64,000 bases of DNA from Pseudooceanicola sp. (lineage in GTDB: Bacteria; Pseudomonadota; Alphaproteobacteria; Rhodobacterales; Rhodobacteraceae), in NCBI RefSeq assembly GCF_029213205.1, contig NZ_JARGNH010000005.1:1-64000 (forward strand), in the 5' to 3' direction. The notes beneath the pieces were generated by a model. That model was given only the letters and a program-made list of their open reading frames with translations, was not told the DNA's origin and ran no database searches. A program made the position numbers and the translations under genes. Shown here in pieces: positions 54,569 to 63,096 of this stretch (positions are counted from its first letter, which is position 1; each line of letters opens with the position of its first letter).

Positions 54569-55725
54569 CGCGGATCGCGGGTGACTGGCTGGACCGGCCC
54601 GCGACGCGGGCGGTCTGCGCGATGCTCGAAGGTGCCGGTCATCAGGTGTTCTTTGTCGGTGGCTGTGTGCGCGACACCCTGCTGGGGCGTGCGGTCGGGG
54701 ATATCGATCTGGCCACCGATGCGCGCCCGGATCAGGTGTTTGCCTGTGCCAAGGCGGCGGGGCTGAATCCGGTGCCGACCGGGGTCGAACATGGCACGGT
54801 CACGGTGGTGTCCGAGGGCATTCCGCATGAGGTGACGACCTTTCGCCAGGATGTCGAGACCGATGGCCGCCGTGCGGTTGTCGCCTATGCCGACGATATC
54901 GAGACCGATGCGCAGCGGCGTGATTTCACCATGAACGCGCTCTATGCAGATTCGCGTGGTGCTGTGCTGGATCCGACCGGTCAGGGGCTGGCCGATCTGG
55001 CGGTCCGGCAGGTGCGATTCATCGAGGATCCGGAGGCGCGGATCCGCGAGGATTACCTGCGGATCCTGCGGTTCTTTCGGTTTCACGCCTGGTATGGCGA
55101 TCCCGCTGCGGGGATGGACCCGGCGGCGCTGGCCGCGATTGCTGCGAACTCAGCCGGGATAGAGACGCTTTCCGCCGAACGGATCGGCCATGAGATGCTG
55201 CGCCTGCTGGCCGCGCCGGATCCGGCGCCTGCGGTTGCGGCGATGCGCCAGACCGGGGTGCTGATGCTGATTCTGCCGGGCGCGGATGACATGGCGCTGG
55301 CGCCGCTGGTGCATCTCGAGGCGGCGGGCGGGCATGCGCCCGAGGGGTTGCGCCGTCTCGCCGCGCTGGGCGGCAGCGATGTGGCGACCCGGCTGCGGCT
55401 GTCGCGGGCGCAGGCCCGGCGGCTGGCGGATATCGCCCGAGCGCTGGATGAGGCAGGTGATGCCGCCGCGCTGGGCTATCGCCATGGCGCCGCGCTGGCA
55501 TTGGATGCGTTGCTGATCCAGGCCGCATCGCTGGGCCAGCCGGTTGATCCGGCAGCGATAGACTCTGTGCAACAGGCCGCCGCCCGGGTGTTTCCGGTGA
55601 GCGCTCGCGATCTGATGCCGGACTATCAGGGCCCGGCGCTGGGCAAGCGTCTCAGCGTGCTCGAGGAACGCTGGCTCGCTTCGGCCTTTGCGCTAACGCG
55701 GCAGGATTTGCTGGATGACGAGTGA
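54565..55725 (+). CDS. cca: CCA tRNA nucleotidyltransferase
   Basis: A 386-residue class II polymerase-beta-type enzyme that adds or repairs the CCA end of tRNA. The active site is FVGGCVRDTLLGRAVGDIDLATDAR with the DxD metal pair. HGTVTVV, RRDFTMNALYAD and RIREDYLRILRFFRFHA are conserved in the family. It could be a poly(A) polymerase by homology alone; the length and the single-copy context favour CCA. The start overlaps the preceding Nudix gene (ATGA). Confidence 0.93.
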   Translation: MTRIAGDWLDRPATRAVCAMLEGAGHQVFFVGGCVRDTLLGRAVGDIDLATDARPDQVFACAKAAGLNPVPTGVEHGTVTVVSEGIPHEVTTFRQDVETDGRRAVVAYADDIETDAQRRDFTMNALYADSRGAVLDPTGQGLADLAVRQVRFIEDPEARIREDYLRILRFFRFHAWYGDPAAGMDPAALAAIAANSAGIETLSAERIGHEMLRLLAAPDPAPAVAAMRQTGVLMLILPGADDMALAPLVHLEAAGGHAPEGLRRLAALGGSDVATRLRLSRAQARRLADIARALDEAGDAAALGYRHGAALALDALLIQAASLGQPVDPAAIDSVQQAAARVFPVSARDLMPDYQGPALGKRLSVLEERWLASAFALTRQDLLDDE

Positions 55726-55779
55726 GCGCGCCTCGACCCGGTCCGCATCGGTGCCATCCCGCGCCGCAAGGGCGGCGTG

Positions 55780-57591
55780 ATGCGGCCCGAACATCTGATT
55801 GACGCGTTTCGGCCCGCTGACAGCCCGCCACCGCAGAGCCTGCTGCGCTTTATCGGCTGGGCCTTGCGCGGGGCGTTCCCGGCGTTGTTTCTGGCGGTGG
55901 TACTGTCGTCGCTGGCCGGCGGGATGGAGGCGGGCACCGCTCTGATCCTGGGTCGGGTCATCGATCGCGCCGGGATGTCCGGGCCCGAAGGGTTCTTTCT
56001 GGCGGAAAACGCGGGTCTGTTGCTGCTCGCCTTCGGGTTCTTCCTGATCGCGCGGCCGCTGTTCTTTGGCCTGTCCTCGGCGTCGAACTCGATCATCATC
56101 GCGCCGAATGTCGACAGCATGGTGCTGGCCCGGCTCAACCGCTGGACGCTGGGTCAATCGGTGGTGTTCTTTGACAATGATTTTGCCGGGCGGATCGCGC
56201 AGAAGCAGCTTCAGACCGCCCGCGCCCTGACCGATGTGACGGTCGAGGTGATCAACACCATCGCCTTTGCACTTGCCTCGCTGGTGGGCGCGGTGCTGCT
56301 GATCGGCAGTATCGACGCCCGGCTGGCGCTGGGATTTGCGATCTGGCTCAGTCTCTATTTTGCCCTGATCCGCTATTTTCTGCCGCGAATCCGGGCCAGA
56401 GCCAAGGACCGGGCGGCGGCGCGGGCGCTGGTGACCGGGCAGATCGTCGACACGATCACCAATATCAAGACGGTCAAGCTGTTCGCCCATGATGCCCATG
56501 AGGACCGCGCGGCGCTGGGCGCGATCCGGGGCTTTCGCGACCGGGTGCTGGCGTTTGGCTATCTCTCGGCGAGCTTCCGGGTGACCCTGAACGCGCTGGC
56601 CGGGACCTTGCCGCTGTTTCTGTGGTCGCGTGGCGAGGCGACGATCGGTGACGCTGTGGCGGCGGGCACCGTGGCGATGCGGGTGGCGCAGATGACCGGC
56701 TGGGTCAGTTTCGGGCTGATGACCACCTATGCCAATCTTGGCGAGGTCGAGGATGGCATGCGCACCCTGACCCGGTCGGTGCGGCTTGAGGATGCGCCGG
56801 ATGCGCAACCGCTCACAGTGAGCGGTGGCCGGGTGACATTCGAGGATGTCGGCTTTGCCTATGGCCGCGAAAAGGGCGGGGTGCAGGGCATCACGCTTGA
56901 GATTGCGCCGGGTGAAAAGCTGGGCATTGTCGGCGCCTCGGGGGCCGGGAAATCGACCCTGGTGGCGTTGCTGATGCGGCTGTATGACCCGGAACAGGGT
57001 CGCATTCTGATCGACGGGCAAGACATTCGCGGCGTCACCCAGGACAGCCTGCGCCAGCAGATCGGCATGGTCACTCAGGAGACCGCGATGTTCAATCGCT
57101 CGGCCCGAGAGAACATTCTTTATGGGCGCCCTGATGCCGGTGAGGACGCCTTGATCGACGCCGCCGAAAAGGCCGAGGCGGATGATTTCATTGCCGATCT
57201 GGCGGATCATACCGGGCGCGAAGGCTATGACGCGCGGCTGGGCGAACGCGGGGTCAAGCTGTCGGGCGGCCAACGGCAGCGGATCGCACTGGCCCGCGCC
57301 ATCCTCAAGGACGCGCCGATCCTGGTGCTGGACGAGGCGACCTCGGCCCTGGACAGTGAGGTCGAAGCGGCAATTCAGAGCGCGCTGGAACGGGTGATGC
57401 AAGGCAAGACGGTGCTGGCAGTGGCACATCGGCTGTCGACGATCAGCCGGATGGACCGGATCGCGGTGCTGGATCAGGGTCAGGTGGTGGAAACCGGAAG
57501 CCATGACGAACTGCTGGCGCAGGGCGGGCTGTATGCGCGCTATTGGGCGCGGCAATCGGGCGGGTTCCTGGGTGCAGATGAGGCGGAATAG
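55780..57591 (+). CDS. ABC transporter, fused permease-ATPase (exporter type)
   Basis: A 603-residue half-transporter. The N-terminal membrane domain has about six helices (residues 25-310). The ATPase has Walker A GASGAGKSTLVALLMRLYD (about 385), the signature KLSGGQRQRIALARAIL (about 493), Walker B ILVLDEATSALDSE and the H-loop VAHRLSTI. It belongs to the exporter class with MsbA-like lipid or drug exporters; the cargo is not evident. A GTG at 55777 lies directly before the ATG at 55780. It is seven bases before the next gene. Confidence 0.93.
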   Translation: MRPEHLIDAFRPADSPPPQSLLRFIGWALRGAFPALFLAVVLSSLAGGMEAGTALILGRVIDRAGMSGPEGFFLAENAGLLLLAFGFFLIARPLFFGLSSASNSIIIAPNVDSMVLARLNRWTLGQSVVFFDNDFAGRIAQKQLQTARALTDVTVEVINTIAFALASLVGAVLLIGSIDARLALGFAIWLSLYFALIRYFLPRIRARAKDRAAARALVTGQIVDTITNIKTVKLFAHDAHEDRAALGAIRGFRDRVLAFGYLSASFRVTLNALAGTLPLFLWSRGEATIGDAVAAGTVAMRVAQMTGWVSFGLMTTYANLGEVEDGMRTLTRSVRLEDAPDAQPLTVSGGRVTFEDVGFAYGREKGGVQGITLEIAPGEKLGIVGASGAGKSTLVALLMRLYDPEQGRILIDGQDIRGVTQDSLRQQIGMVTQETAMFNRSARENILYGRPDAGEDALIDAAEKAEADDFIADLADHTGREGYDARLGERGVKLSGGQRQRIALARAILKDAPILVLDEATSALDSEVEAAIQSALERVMQGKTVLAVAHRLSTISRMDRIAVLDQGQVVETGSHDELLAQGGLYARYWARQSGGFLGADEAE

Positions 57592-57597
57592 GACGGT

Positions 57598-58821
57598 ATG
57601 GGCGACTATCTGATCGAACGGCTGGGCCATCAGGGCGACGGCATTGCACGCGGCCCGATTTACGTGCCGCTGACCCTGCCGGGTGAAACCGTGAGCGGTG
57701 AGCGTGACGGCGAGCGACTGAAAGAGATGCGCATCATCACCCCGTCGCAGGACCGGGTGCAGGCGCCCTGTCGTCATTTCCGCAGCTGTGGCGGCTGCGC
57801 GCTGCAACATGCCTCGGACGGTTTTGTCAGCCAGTGGAAGGCTGACATCGTGCGGGCGGCGCTGGCGGCACATGGTATTTCCGCAGAAATAGACAAGGTT
57901 TTGACCTCGCCCGCGCGGTCGCGGCGACGCGCCACCCTGTCAGCACGGCGTACCAAGAAGGGCGCGCTGGCCGGGTTTCACGCCCGCGCCTCGGATGTGA
58001 TCATCGAGATACCGGACTGCCAGTTGCTGCATCCCGATCTGATGGCCGCGCCCGACCTGGCGGCAGCGCTGACCCGGGTTGGTGGCAGCCGCAAGGGCGA
58101 GATGTCGGTGCAGGTGACACGCTCTGAGTCCGGTCTGGACGTGGTGGCACGCGGCGGCAAGCCGCTGGATGCCGAATTGCAGATCGCGCTGGGCGAATTC
58201 GCCGGGTCGCATGGCCTGGCGCGACTGACCTGGGAGGATGAGGTGATCGCCATGGTGCGCCCACCGCAGCAGCGCTTTGGCCGGGCGTTGGTGGTGCTGC
58301 CGCCGGGCGCGTTTCTGCAGGCCACCGCCGAGGGCGAGGCGGCGCTGGTCGCGGCGGTATCGGCCCTGATGCAGGGCAAGGCGCGGATCGTCGATCTGTT
58401 CGCGGGCTGCGGCACCTTCACCCTGCCGCTGGCCGAACAGGCTGAGGTGCATGCGGTTGAGGGCGACGCGGCAATGCTGGCGGCGCTGGATCGCGGTTGG
58501 CGGCAGGCGCGGGAACTGCGCCGGGTGAGCCATGAGGCGCGCGATCTGTTTCGTCGCCCGCTGCTGGAGGATGAGCTGGCCCACCATGACGGCGCGGTGA
58601 TCGACCCGCCGCGGGCCGGGGCCACGGCGCAAATCGCCGAACTGGCGCGGGCACGGGTCGGGACAATCGCCCATGTCTCCTGCAACCCGGTCACCTTTGC
58701 CCGCGACGCCGCGACTCTGATCGGCGCAGGCTATGTGCTGGGTCCGGTGACGCTGATCGATCAATTCCGCTGGTCGCCGCATGTCGAAATCGTCGCGGGC
58801 TTTTTTCTCACAACAACGTGA
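57598..58821 (+). CDS. 23S rRNA/tRNA m5U methyltransferase of the RlmD/TrmA family
   Basis: A 407-residue SAM-dependent RNA methyltransferase. Fe-S cluster cysteines are at 58, 64 and 67 (CRHFRSCGGC) with a fourth in EIPDCQLLHP. The SAM site is VDLFAGCGTFTLPLAEQ, followed by AVEGDAAML. The catalytic Cys is in HVSCNPVTFARD. Only a partial TRAM-like segment is present at the N-terminus. Which uridine is modified cannot be told; RlmC/RlmD-type action on 23S rRNA is usual in this group. It follows the ABC gene by six bases. Confidence 0.9.
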   Translation: MGDYLIERLGHQGDGIARGPIYVPLTLPGETVSGERDGERLKEMRIITPSQDRVQAPCRHFRSCGGCALQHASDGFVSQWKADIVRAALAAHGISAEIDKVLTSPARSRRRATLSARRTKKGALAGFHARASDVIIEIPDCQLLHPDLMAAPDLAAALTRVGGSRKGEMSVQVTRSESGLDVVARGGKPLDAELQIALGEFAGSHGLARLTWEDEVIAMVRPPQQRFGRALVVLPPGAFLQATAEGEAALVAAVSALMQGKARIVDLFAGCGTFTLPLAEQAEVHAVEGDAAMLAALDRGWRQARELRRVSHEARDLFRRPLLEDELAHHDGAVIDPPRAGATAQIAELARARVGTIAHVSCNPVTFARDAATLIGAGYVLGPVTLIDQFRWSPHVEIVAGFFLTTT

Positions 58822-58905
58822 TGGCATAATCGCCACTTCGCAAAGTGATTGGGCAGATGTATCCTGACTCTCAGGCGACACAGATCAGCCGAGGGCAGCG
58901 ACGGC

Positions 58906-59397
58906 ATGACATTCTTGCGAATCCTAATCATTCTGGGGCTGACGCTGGGTGCGGCGGCCTGTTCCAAGTTTCGGGCCTATAACGGGCCTGAGGTCACTCG
59001 CGTCGTGGTCTATAAATCTGACCGTCAGATGCATCTGCTGCATCATGACAAGGTGCTGAAAAGCTACGATTTTGGGCTGGGATTCGCGCCGTCCGGGCAT
59101 AAGCAATTCCGCAATGACGGCAAGACGCCCGAGGGCGAATATGTGATCGACCGGCGCAATCCGAACTCAGAATTTCACCTGTCGGTCGGGATTTCCTATC
59201 CCAACCCGGCTGATCGCGAATTCGCCTCATCCCAGGGCAAAAACGCGGGCGGCGATATCTTTATCCACGGGCGACCGTTCAAATATCGCAAGGGCGGGCG
59301 CGATTGGACGGCGGGCTGCATCGCCGTCAGCAACCGCGAGATCGAAGAGATCTACGCGATGCTGCGCGAGGGCACCCCGATTTCGATCTACCCCTGA
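58906..59397 (+). CDS. L,D-transpeptidase lipoprotein
   Basis: A 163-residue YkuD-fold cell-wall enzyme. The N-terminus is a lipoprotein signal (LTLGAAAC, Cys19), so it is tethered to a membrane. The catalytic region has IFIHGRPFKY, then TAGCIAVSNREIEEIY with the nucleophilic Cys and the preceding His. It makes L,D cross-links or attaches proteins to peptidoglycan. GAGGG precedes the ATG at 58906. It is convergent with a CAP-domain lipoprotein gene. A second, different L,D-transpeptidase lies 0.7 kb downstream. Confidence 0.88.
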   Translation: MTFLRILIILGLTLGAAACSKFRAYNGPEVTRVVVYKSDRQMHLLHHDKVLKSYDFGLGFAPSGHKQFRNDGKTPEGEYVIDRRNPNSEFHLSVGISYPNPADREFASSQGKNAGGDIFIHGRPFKYRKGGRDWTAGCIAVSNREIEEIYAMLREGTPISIYP

Positions 59398-59405
59398 GGG
59401 GTAGA

Positions 59406-59945
59406 TCAGCTGTCCGGTGCCGCAGCTGAGCCGTTGCCGCCCATGATCAAAGTCCACCAGATCTTGCCGCTGTTTTCTTGGTGCCAGGCGAATCCCAGAT
59501 GCTGGCCACGGCGGTCGAGAATCACGTCACGGGTGTCGGGCTGCTCCATCCAGGCGGACAGGGTCTCGAGCTCGCTCTCATAGGTTTCCGAGATATTTTC
59601 GCCCAACATTTCACCAGTATAGCCAACCCGGCGGACGCGATCCATCGGCGAGGACCCGTCGGAACCGAAATGCCAGGGCCGGTTCTGATTGGCCATGTCG
59701 CGCGAATGGGTGGCGGCGGCGGCGTTCAGTCGCGGATCGAGGGTGACTGGCACGGCGCCGGCGGCCTGGCGCAGCGCGTTTACCCCATCCAGGATCTCGT
59801 ATTGGATACGCGCCTCGTCGCCAGCGCGGATGCGATAGAGTTTGGGCAGCGGCCTGCCATCGGACGCCAACTGGGTTTCGGTTGTTGGTTCGGTGCAGGC
59901 GGCCAACAGCAGCAGCGCCGGAGCAAGCAAAAGGGACAGTCGCAT
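59406..59945 (-). CDS. CAP (SCP/Tpx-1) domain lipoprotein
   Basis: A 179-residue secreted lipoprotein. The signal ends with LLLLAAC (Cys17). The CAP domain has LDPRLNAAAATHSRDMANQNR, then HFGSDGSSPMDRVRRVGY, GENISETYE and the closing HLGFAWHQENSGKIWWTLIMG. It resembles bacterial YkwD-type CAP proteins, whose activity is unknown; sterol, lipid or peptidoglycan binding has been proposed for relatives. It sits between two L,D-transpeptidases, suggesting a cell-envelope role. Confidence 0.87.
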   Translation of the reverse strand: MRLSLLLAPALLLLAACTEPTTETQLASDGRPLPKLYRIRAGDEARIQYEILDGVNALRQAAGAVPVTLDPRLNAAAATHSRDMANQNRPWHFGSDGSSPMDRVRRVGYTGEMLGENISETYESELETLSAWMEQPDTRDVILDRRGQHLGFAWHQENSGKIWWTLIMGGNGSAAAPDS

Positions 59946-60109
59946 GAAATACCCGCGTCAAGATCAGTTGACCTCAGACTTAGCGCGCCCAGCGTTGCTT
60001 GACAAACCCACTTCGCGGCGCGAGGTCCCGGTGACAAGAGTTTGAATTGCGACTGCGGCGCCAGGGCCATATCTTGGGCGGCATTCACCGCGGCTCGAAG
60101 GAGAAACAG

Positions 60110-60724
60110 ATGTTCAATTCGCAGAAACCGAAAGGACGCAGGGCGTTTCTGGCTGGCAGCGCGGCATTTCTTGCCGCACCGGCGCTGGCTCAGACGACCT
60201 CGGCCTACACCTCGCCTTTCGAGAATTCGACCATCGTCGAGCGTGACCCGGACGAAGTGGTGCGGCGCAATATTTCGTCGTTCCGCTCGCTGGATTGGCG
60301 ACCCTATTTCAGCAGTACGGCAGGTGGCGCGGTTCTGGTCGATACCACCAGCCGGGCGCTACATTTCTGGTCGGCGGATCAATCGATCTACAAGCTTTAC
60401 CCGACCTCGGTGCCGTTGACCGAAGAGCTGACCCGGCGCGGCCGCACCTCGATCGTGCGCAAGGTCGTCGGCCCGGAATGGCGGCCAACCCCGTCGATGA
60501 TAAAGCGCAATCCAGAATGGCCGCCTTATGTCGGCCCGGGTCCGGATAACCCGCTGGGCACCCATGCGCTGTATCTGAGCTGGACCTATTACCGGATTCA
60601 CGGCACCCACGACACGCGGAAAATCGGCCGCCGGTCGTCGAGTGGTTGCATCGGTCTCTACAACGAACATATCGCCGAACTTTTCGAGCTGACCAATGTG
60701 GGCACGCAGGTGTTGCTTATTTGA
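60110..60724 (+). CDS. L,D-transpeptidase with Tat-like signal peptide
   Basis: A 204-residue YkuD-fold enzyme. The N-terminus KGRRAFLAGSAAFLAAPALA has a twin-arginine pair before a hydrophobic stretch, so export is probably by Tat. The catalytic motif is IHGTHDTRKIGRRSSSGCIG with His and Cys. NPEWPPYVGPGPDNPLG is a common substrate-loop segment in this family. AAGGAG is five bases before the ATG at 60110. It differs clearly from the lipoprotein transpeptidase at 58906, so the two are not a recent duplication. Confidence 0.9.
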   Translation: MFNSQKPKGRRAFLAGSAAFLAAPALAQTTSAYTSPFENSTIVERDPDEVVRRNISSFRSLDWRPYFSSTAGGAVLVDTTSRALHFWSADQSIYKLYPTSVPLTEELTRRGRTSIVRKVVGPEWRPTPSMIKRNPEWPPYVGPGPDNPLGTHALYLSWTYYRIHGTHDTRKIGRRSSSGCIGLYNEHIAELFELTNVGTQVLLI

Positions 60725-60872
60725 CGACAAACTGGCGGTGCCGCGGCGGCAACCGTTTGACGGCAATTGCAATCCATCGGTTTTGCTGGTTAGAACGAGT
60801 CACGAGGTAAGTCTTGGGCGTTCCTTGTCCTTTCACCTGTTGAGGGTATCGGACGCATATCTGGAGGATATT

Positions 60873-61055
60873 ATGAAGAAACTCGTTATCGCTGCCGCTA
60901 TGGTTGCTGCTGCTTCGACCGCATACGCCGGCTCCATGGCCGAGCCGATTATCGAAGCTCCCGTGATCGTTGAAGAGACCACCAGCTCGTCGTCGGGTCT
61001 CCTGATTCCGCTGCTGCTGCTTGTTGCGATCGGTGCCGCAATCGCACTCGGCTGA
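60873..61055 (+). CDS. 60-residue exported/membrane small protein
   Basis: A short gene with a strong GGAGG site and ATG at 60873. The product has an N-terminal signal peptide (KKLVIAAAMVAAASTAYAGS), a short acidic middle (EPIIEAPVIVEETTSSSS) and a second hydrophobic helix (LLIPLLLLVAIGAAIALG). It fits a small inner-membrane peptide. Similar small proteins upstream of hemH are, from memory, common in this order, with no known function. A possible -35 (TTGACG, 60757) lies upstream, and an excellent terminator follows, so it is a separate, probably strongly expressed unit. Confidence 0.72.
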   Translation: MKKLVIAAAMVAAASTAYAGSMAEPIIEAPVIVEETTSSSSGLLIPLLLLVAIGAAIALG

Positions 61056-61072
61056 GTCGACCAAGTAAAAGG

Positions 61073-61103
61073 AAAAAGGCGGTGGTTTTCCACCGCCTTT
61101 TTT
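61073..61103 (+). terminator. intrinsic terminator after the 60-residue gene
   Basis: A 13-bp stem (aaaaaggcggtgg at 61073-61085 with ccaccgccttttt from 61090) and a TTTT loop end in a run of six T. The A-run on the other strand makes it usable in both directions, so it can also end the convergent hemH transcript. Confidence 0.92.
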
Positions 61104-61147
61104 CATGTCTGATGATCAGGTTTCCGTGCTAATCAGCGATTTCGCGG

Positions 61148-62200
61148 TCACTCAAGCCAGCCGCGCAGATTCGCGGCAATCCGGCCGGTGAGCGCTGCGA
61201 TATGTGCGGAATCATCGTTCAGGCAGGGGATATAGGTGAAGCGTTCACCGCCCGCATGCTCAAAACTTTCGCGAATCTCTTCGTTGATCTCTTCCAGCGT
61301 CTCGATGCAATCGGCGGAAAAGGCCGGGGCAATGACCGCCACCCTTTTCTTTCCGGAGTCGGCCAGCCGGGCAACCTCTTCGACGGTGTAGGGCTGCAGC
61401 CAGTCCTCGGGGCCGAATTTCGACTGGAATGTCGTGATGATTCGATCATCCGCCCAGCCCAGCCGTTCCTTGAGCAGCCGCGTGGTTTTCTGGCATTGGC
61501 AGTGATAGGGATCGCCTTCGGTCAGATAACGTTGCGGCAAGCCGTGGTAGGAACAGACCAGGATGTCCGGCTCTGACTCGGCCGCCGCATAGCCACGCTC
61601 GACCGATTGCGCCAGCGCGTCGATATAGGCGGGATCGTCGAAATAGGGTGGCAGGGTCCGGGTGGCGGGCTGCCATGTCTCATCCCTCAGGGCGCGAAAG
61701 AATTCATCATTGGCGGTGGCCACGGTCGCCCCGGCGTATTGCGGGTAAAGTGGGCAAAACAGGATCTTTGTGCAGCCCGCCGCCACCATCGCCCGAACCT
61801 TTGAGCGGGTCGACGGGTTGCCATAGCGCATACAGAAATCGACCATGACCGTGTCGCCATACCGATCACGCAGAGATTCAGACAGCTTTGCCGCCTGCAG
61901 TTTGGTGATCGTCATCAGCGGGCTTTCGTCCGCTTCGGTGTTCCAGATTGTCCGATAGGCGGCGCCGGATTTGAACGGGCGAATGGTCAGCACGATGGCC
62001 TGGAGAATGGGCTGCCATTTCCAGCGCGGATAGTCGATTACCCGGCGGTCAGACAGGAATTCATTCAGATAGCGCCGCATTGACCAGTAATCGGTGGCGT
62101 CCGGGGTGCCGAGATTGGCAATCAGAACGCCGACCTTTTCGCGCGGCAGCGCGGGGTGATTCGCGGGCGCATGGGGTGGGCGGCTGGCGTCGGCTGGCAT
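61148..62200 (-). CDS. hemH: ferrochelatase
   Basis: A 350-residue enzyme that inserts iron into protoporphyrin IX. Conserved parts: VGVLIANLGTPDA at the start, RYLNEFLSDRRVID, VDFCMRYGNPST and LVCSYHGLPQRYL with the metal-binding His, then YHCQCQKTTRLL and FQSKFGPEDWLQPYT. AGGAG is nine bases before the ATG at 62200; a longer in-frame start has no support. HemJ, encoded 31 kb away beside the origin, makes its substrate. Confidence 0.96.
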   Translation of the reverse strand: MPADASRPPHAPANHPALPREKVGVLIANLGTPDATDYWSMRRYLNEFLSDRRVIDYPRWKWQPILQAIVLTIRPFKSGAAYRTIWNTEADESPLMTITKLQAAKLSESLRDRYGDTVMVDFCMRYGNPSTRSKVRAMVAAGCTKILFCPLYPQYAGATVATANDEFFRALRDETWQPATRTLPPYFDDPAYIDALAQSVERGYAAAESEPDILVCSYHGLPQRYLTEGDPYHCQCQKTTRLLKERLGWADDRIITTFQSKFGPEDWLQPYTVEEVARLADSGKKRVAVIAPAFSADCIETLEEINEEIRESFEHAGGERFTYIPCLNDDSAHIAALTGRIAANLRGWLE

Positions 62201-62250
62201 CTTGGTTCTCCTGATCGTCCTGGCCGCAGATAGAGTCTTTTGCCGCCCGG

Positions 62251-63072
62251 TCAATCCTTGAGCGGCGTTTCCGTTGCCCCGAGCGCTGAGGCGAGGCGAT
62301 GGGTCGCGCTGCCGGGACGCAGCGGCTGTGGCTGGCTGTCGTCGGGGGCCCAGCCGGACAGGTGGATGATTTCGAAGGTGGCGCCAATGCGCCCGTCGGC
62401 ATTGGCGTGCGCCTCGGCATAGATCTCGGCGGCGCGGGTCAGCACCGCGCGCCGGGTCGGGCGCCGCAGCCGGTGCTGCAGCGCATTCGCCTCGCCCATC
62501 GCCCGCAGGTCGCGCATCAGGTGAAAGGCGCTGTCATAGGTGACGCTCAACCGGTCGCAATCGGCCACCGGCAGGGCCAGGCCGGCGCGCTGCATCAGCC
62601 CACCCAGGTCGCGGATTTCGGCCATTGGCGCCACTCGGGGCGACAGGCCGCCGGTGATCTGACTCTCAGCTTCGGCCAGCGTGGCGCGCAGTTCATGCAG
62701 GGTCTGCCCGCCAAACAGGCAAGCCAGCAGCAAACCATCCGGGCGCAGGGCGCGGCGGGCCTGGATCAGCTGTCCGACGGGGTCAGAGGACCAGTGCAGC
62801 CCAAGCGCGTGAATCGCCAGATCATGGGCGCCGGGCGTGATGGCCAGCGTGTCGGTATCGGCAATGGCCCGCGGGTTCGGCAGGCCCAGCCCGGCGGCCC
62901 AATAGGAGGCGAAAGGGCCAATGATCAGCGGCGTCGTAAACGTCCTGTTAACCATGGCGAGGCGAGCCTGAATATCGTCCATCGCCCGGTCATGCAGAAA
63001 CAGGGCCTCGGGCCGCGCGCGGGCGCGGTTGCGGGTCAGGGCGGTGGGGTCGGACAGGCGCGGTGTGGTCAT
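62251..63072 (-). CDS. methyltransferase-fold protein resembling NDUFAF5/BioC, SAM site degenerate
   Basis: A 273-residue protein with the overall pattern of the class I methyltransferases near BioC and the mitochondrial complex I factor NDUFAF5: HALGLHWSSDPVGQLIQARRALRPDGLLLACLFGG, then LMQRAGLALPVADCD and the helix LMRDLRAMGEANAL. The usual glycine-rich SAM loop near residue 50 is replaced by LIIGPFASYWAAGL. Human NDUFAF5 hydroxylates an arginine of complex I subunit NDUFS7, so this protein may be an assembly factor rather than a methyltransferase; that is inference. It is divergent from comF, 24 bases apart. Confidence 0.72.
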   Translation of the reverse strand: MTTPRLSDPTALTRNRARARPEALFLHDRAMDDIQARLAMVNRTFTTPLIIGPFASYWAAGLGLPNPRAIADTDTLAITPGAHDLAIHALGLHWSSDPVGQLIQARRALRPDGLLLACLFGGQTLHELRATLAEAESQITGGLSPRVAPMAEIRDLGGLMQRAGLALPVADCDRLSVTYDSAFHLMRDLRAMGEANALQHRLRRPTRRAVLTRAAEIYAEAHANADGRIGATFEIIHLSGWAPDDSQPQPLRPGSATHRLASALGATETPLKD

Positions 63073-63096
63073 GGCGGCCAGAATAGAAGGGCGGGG

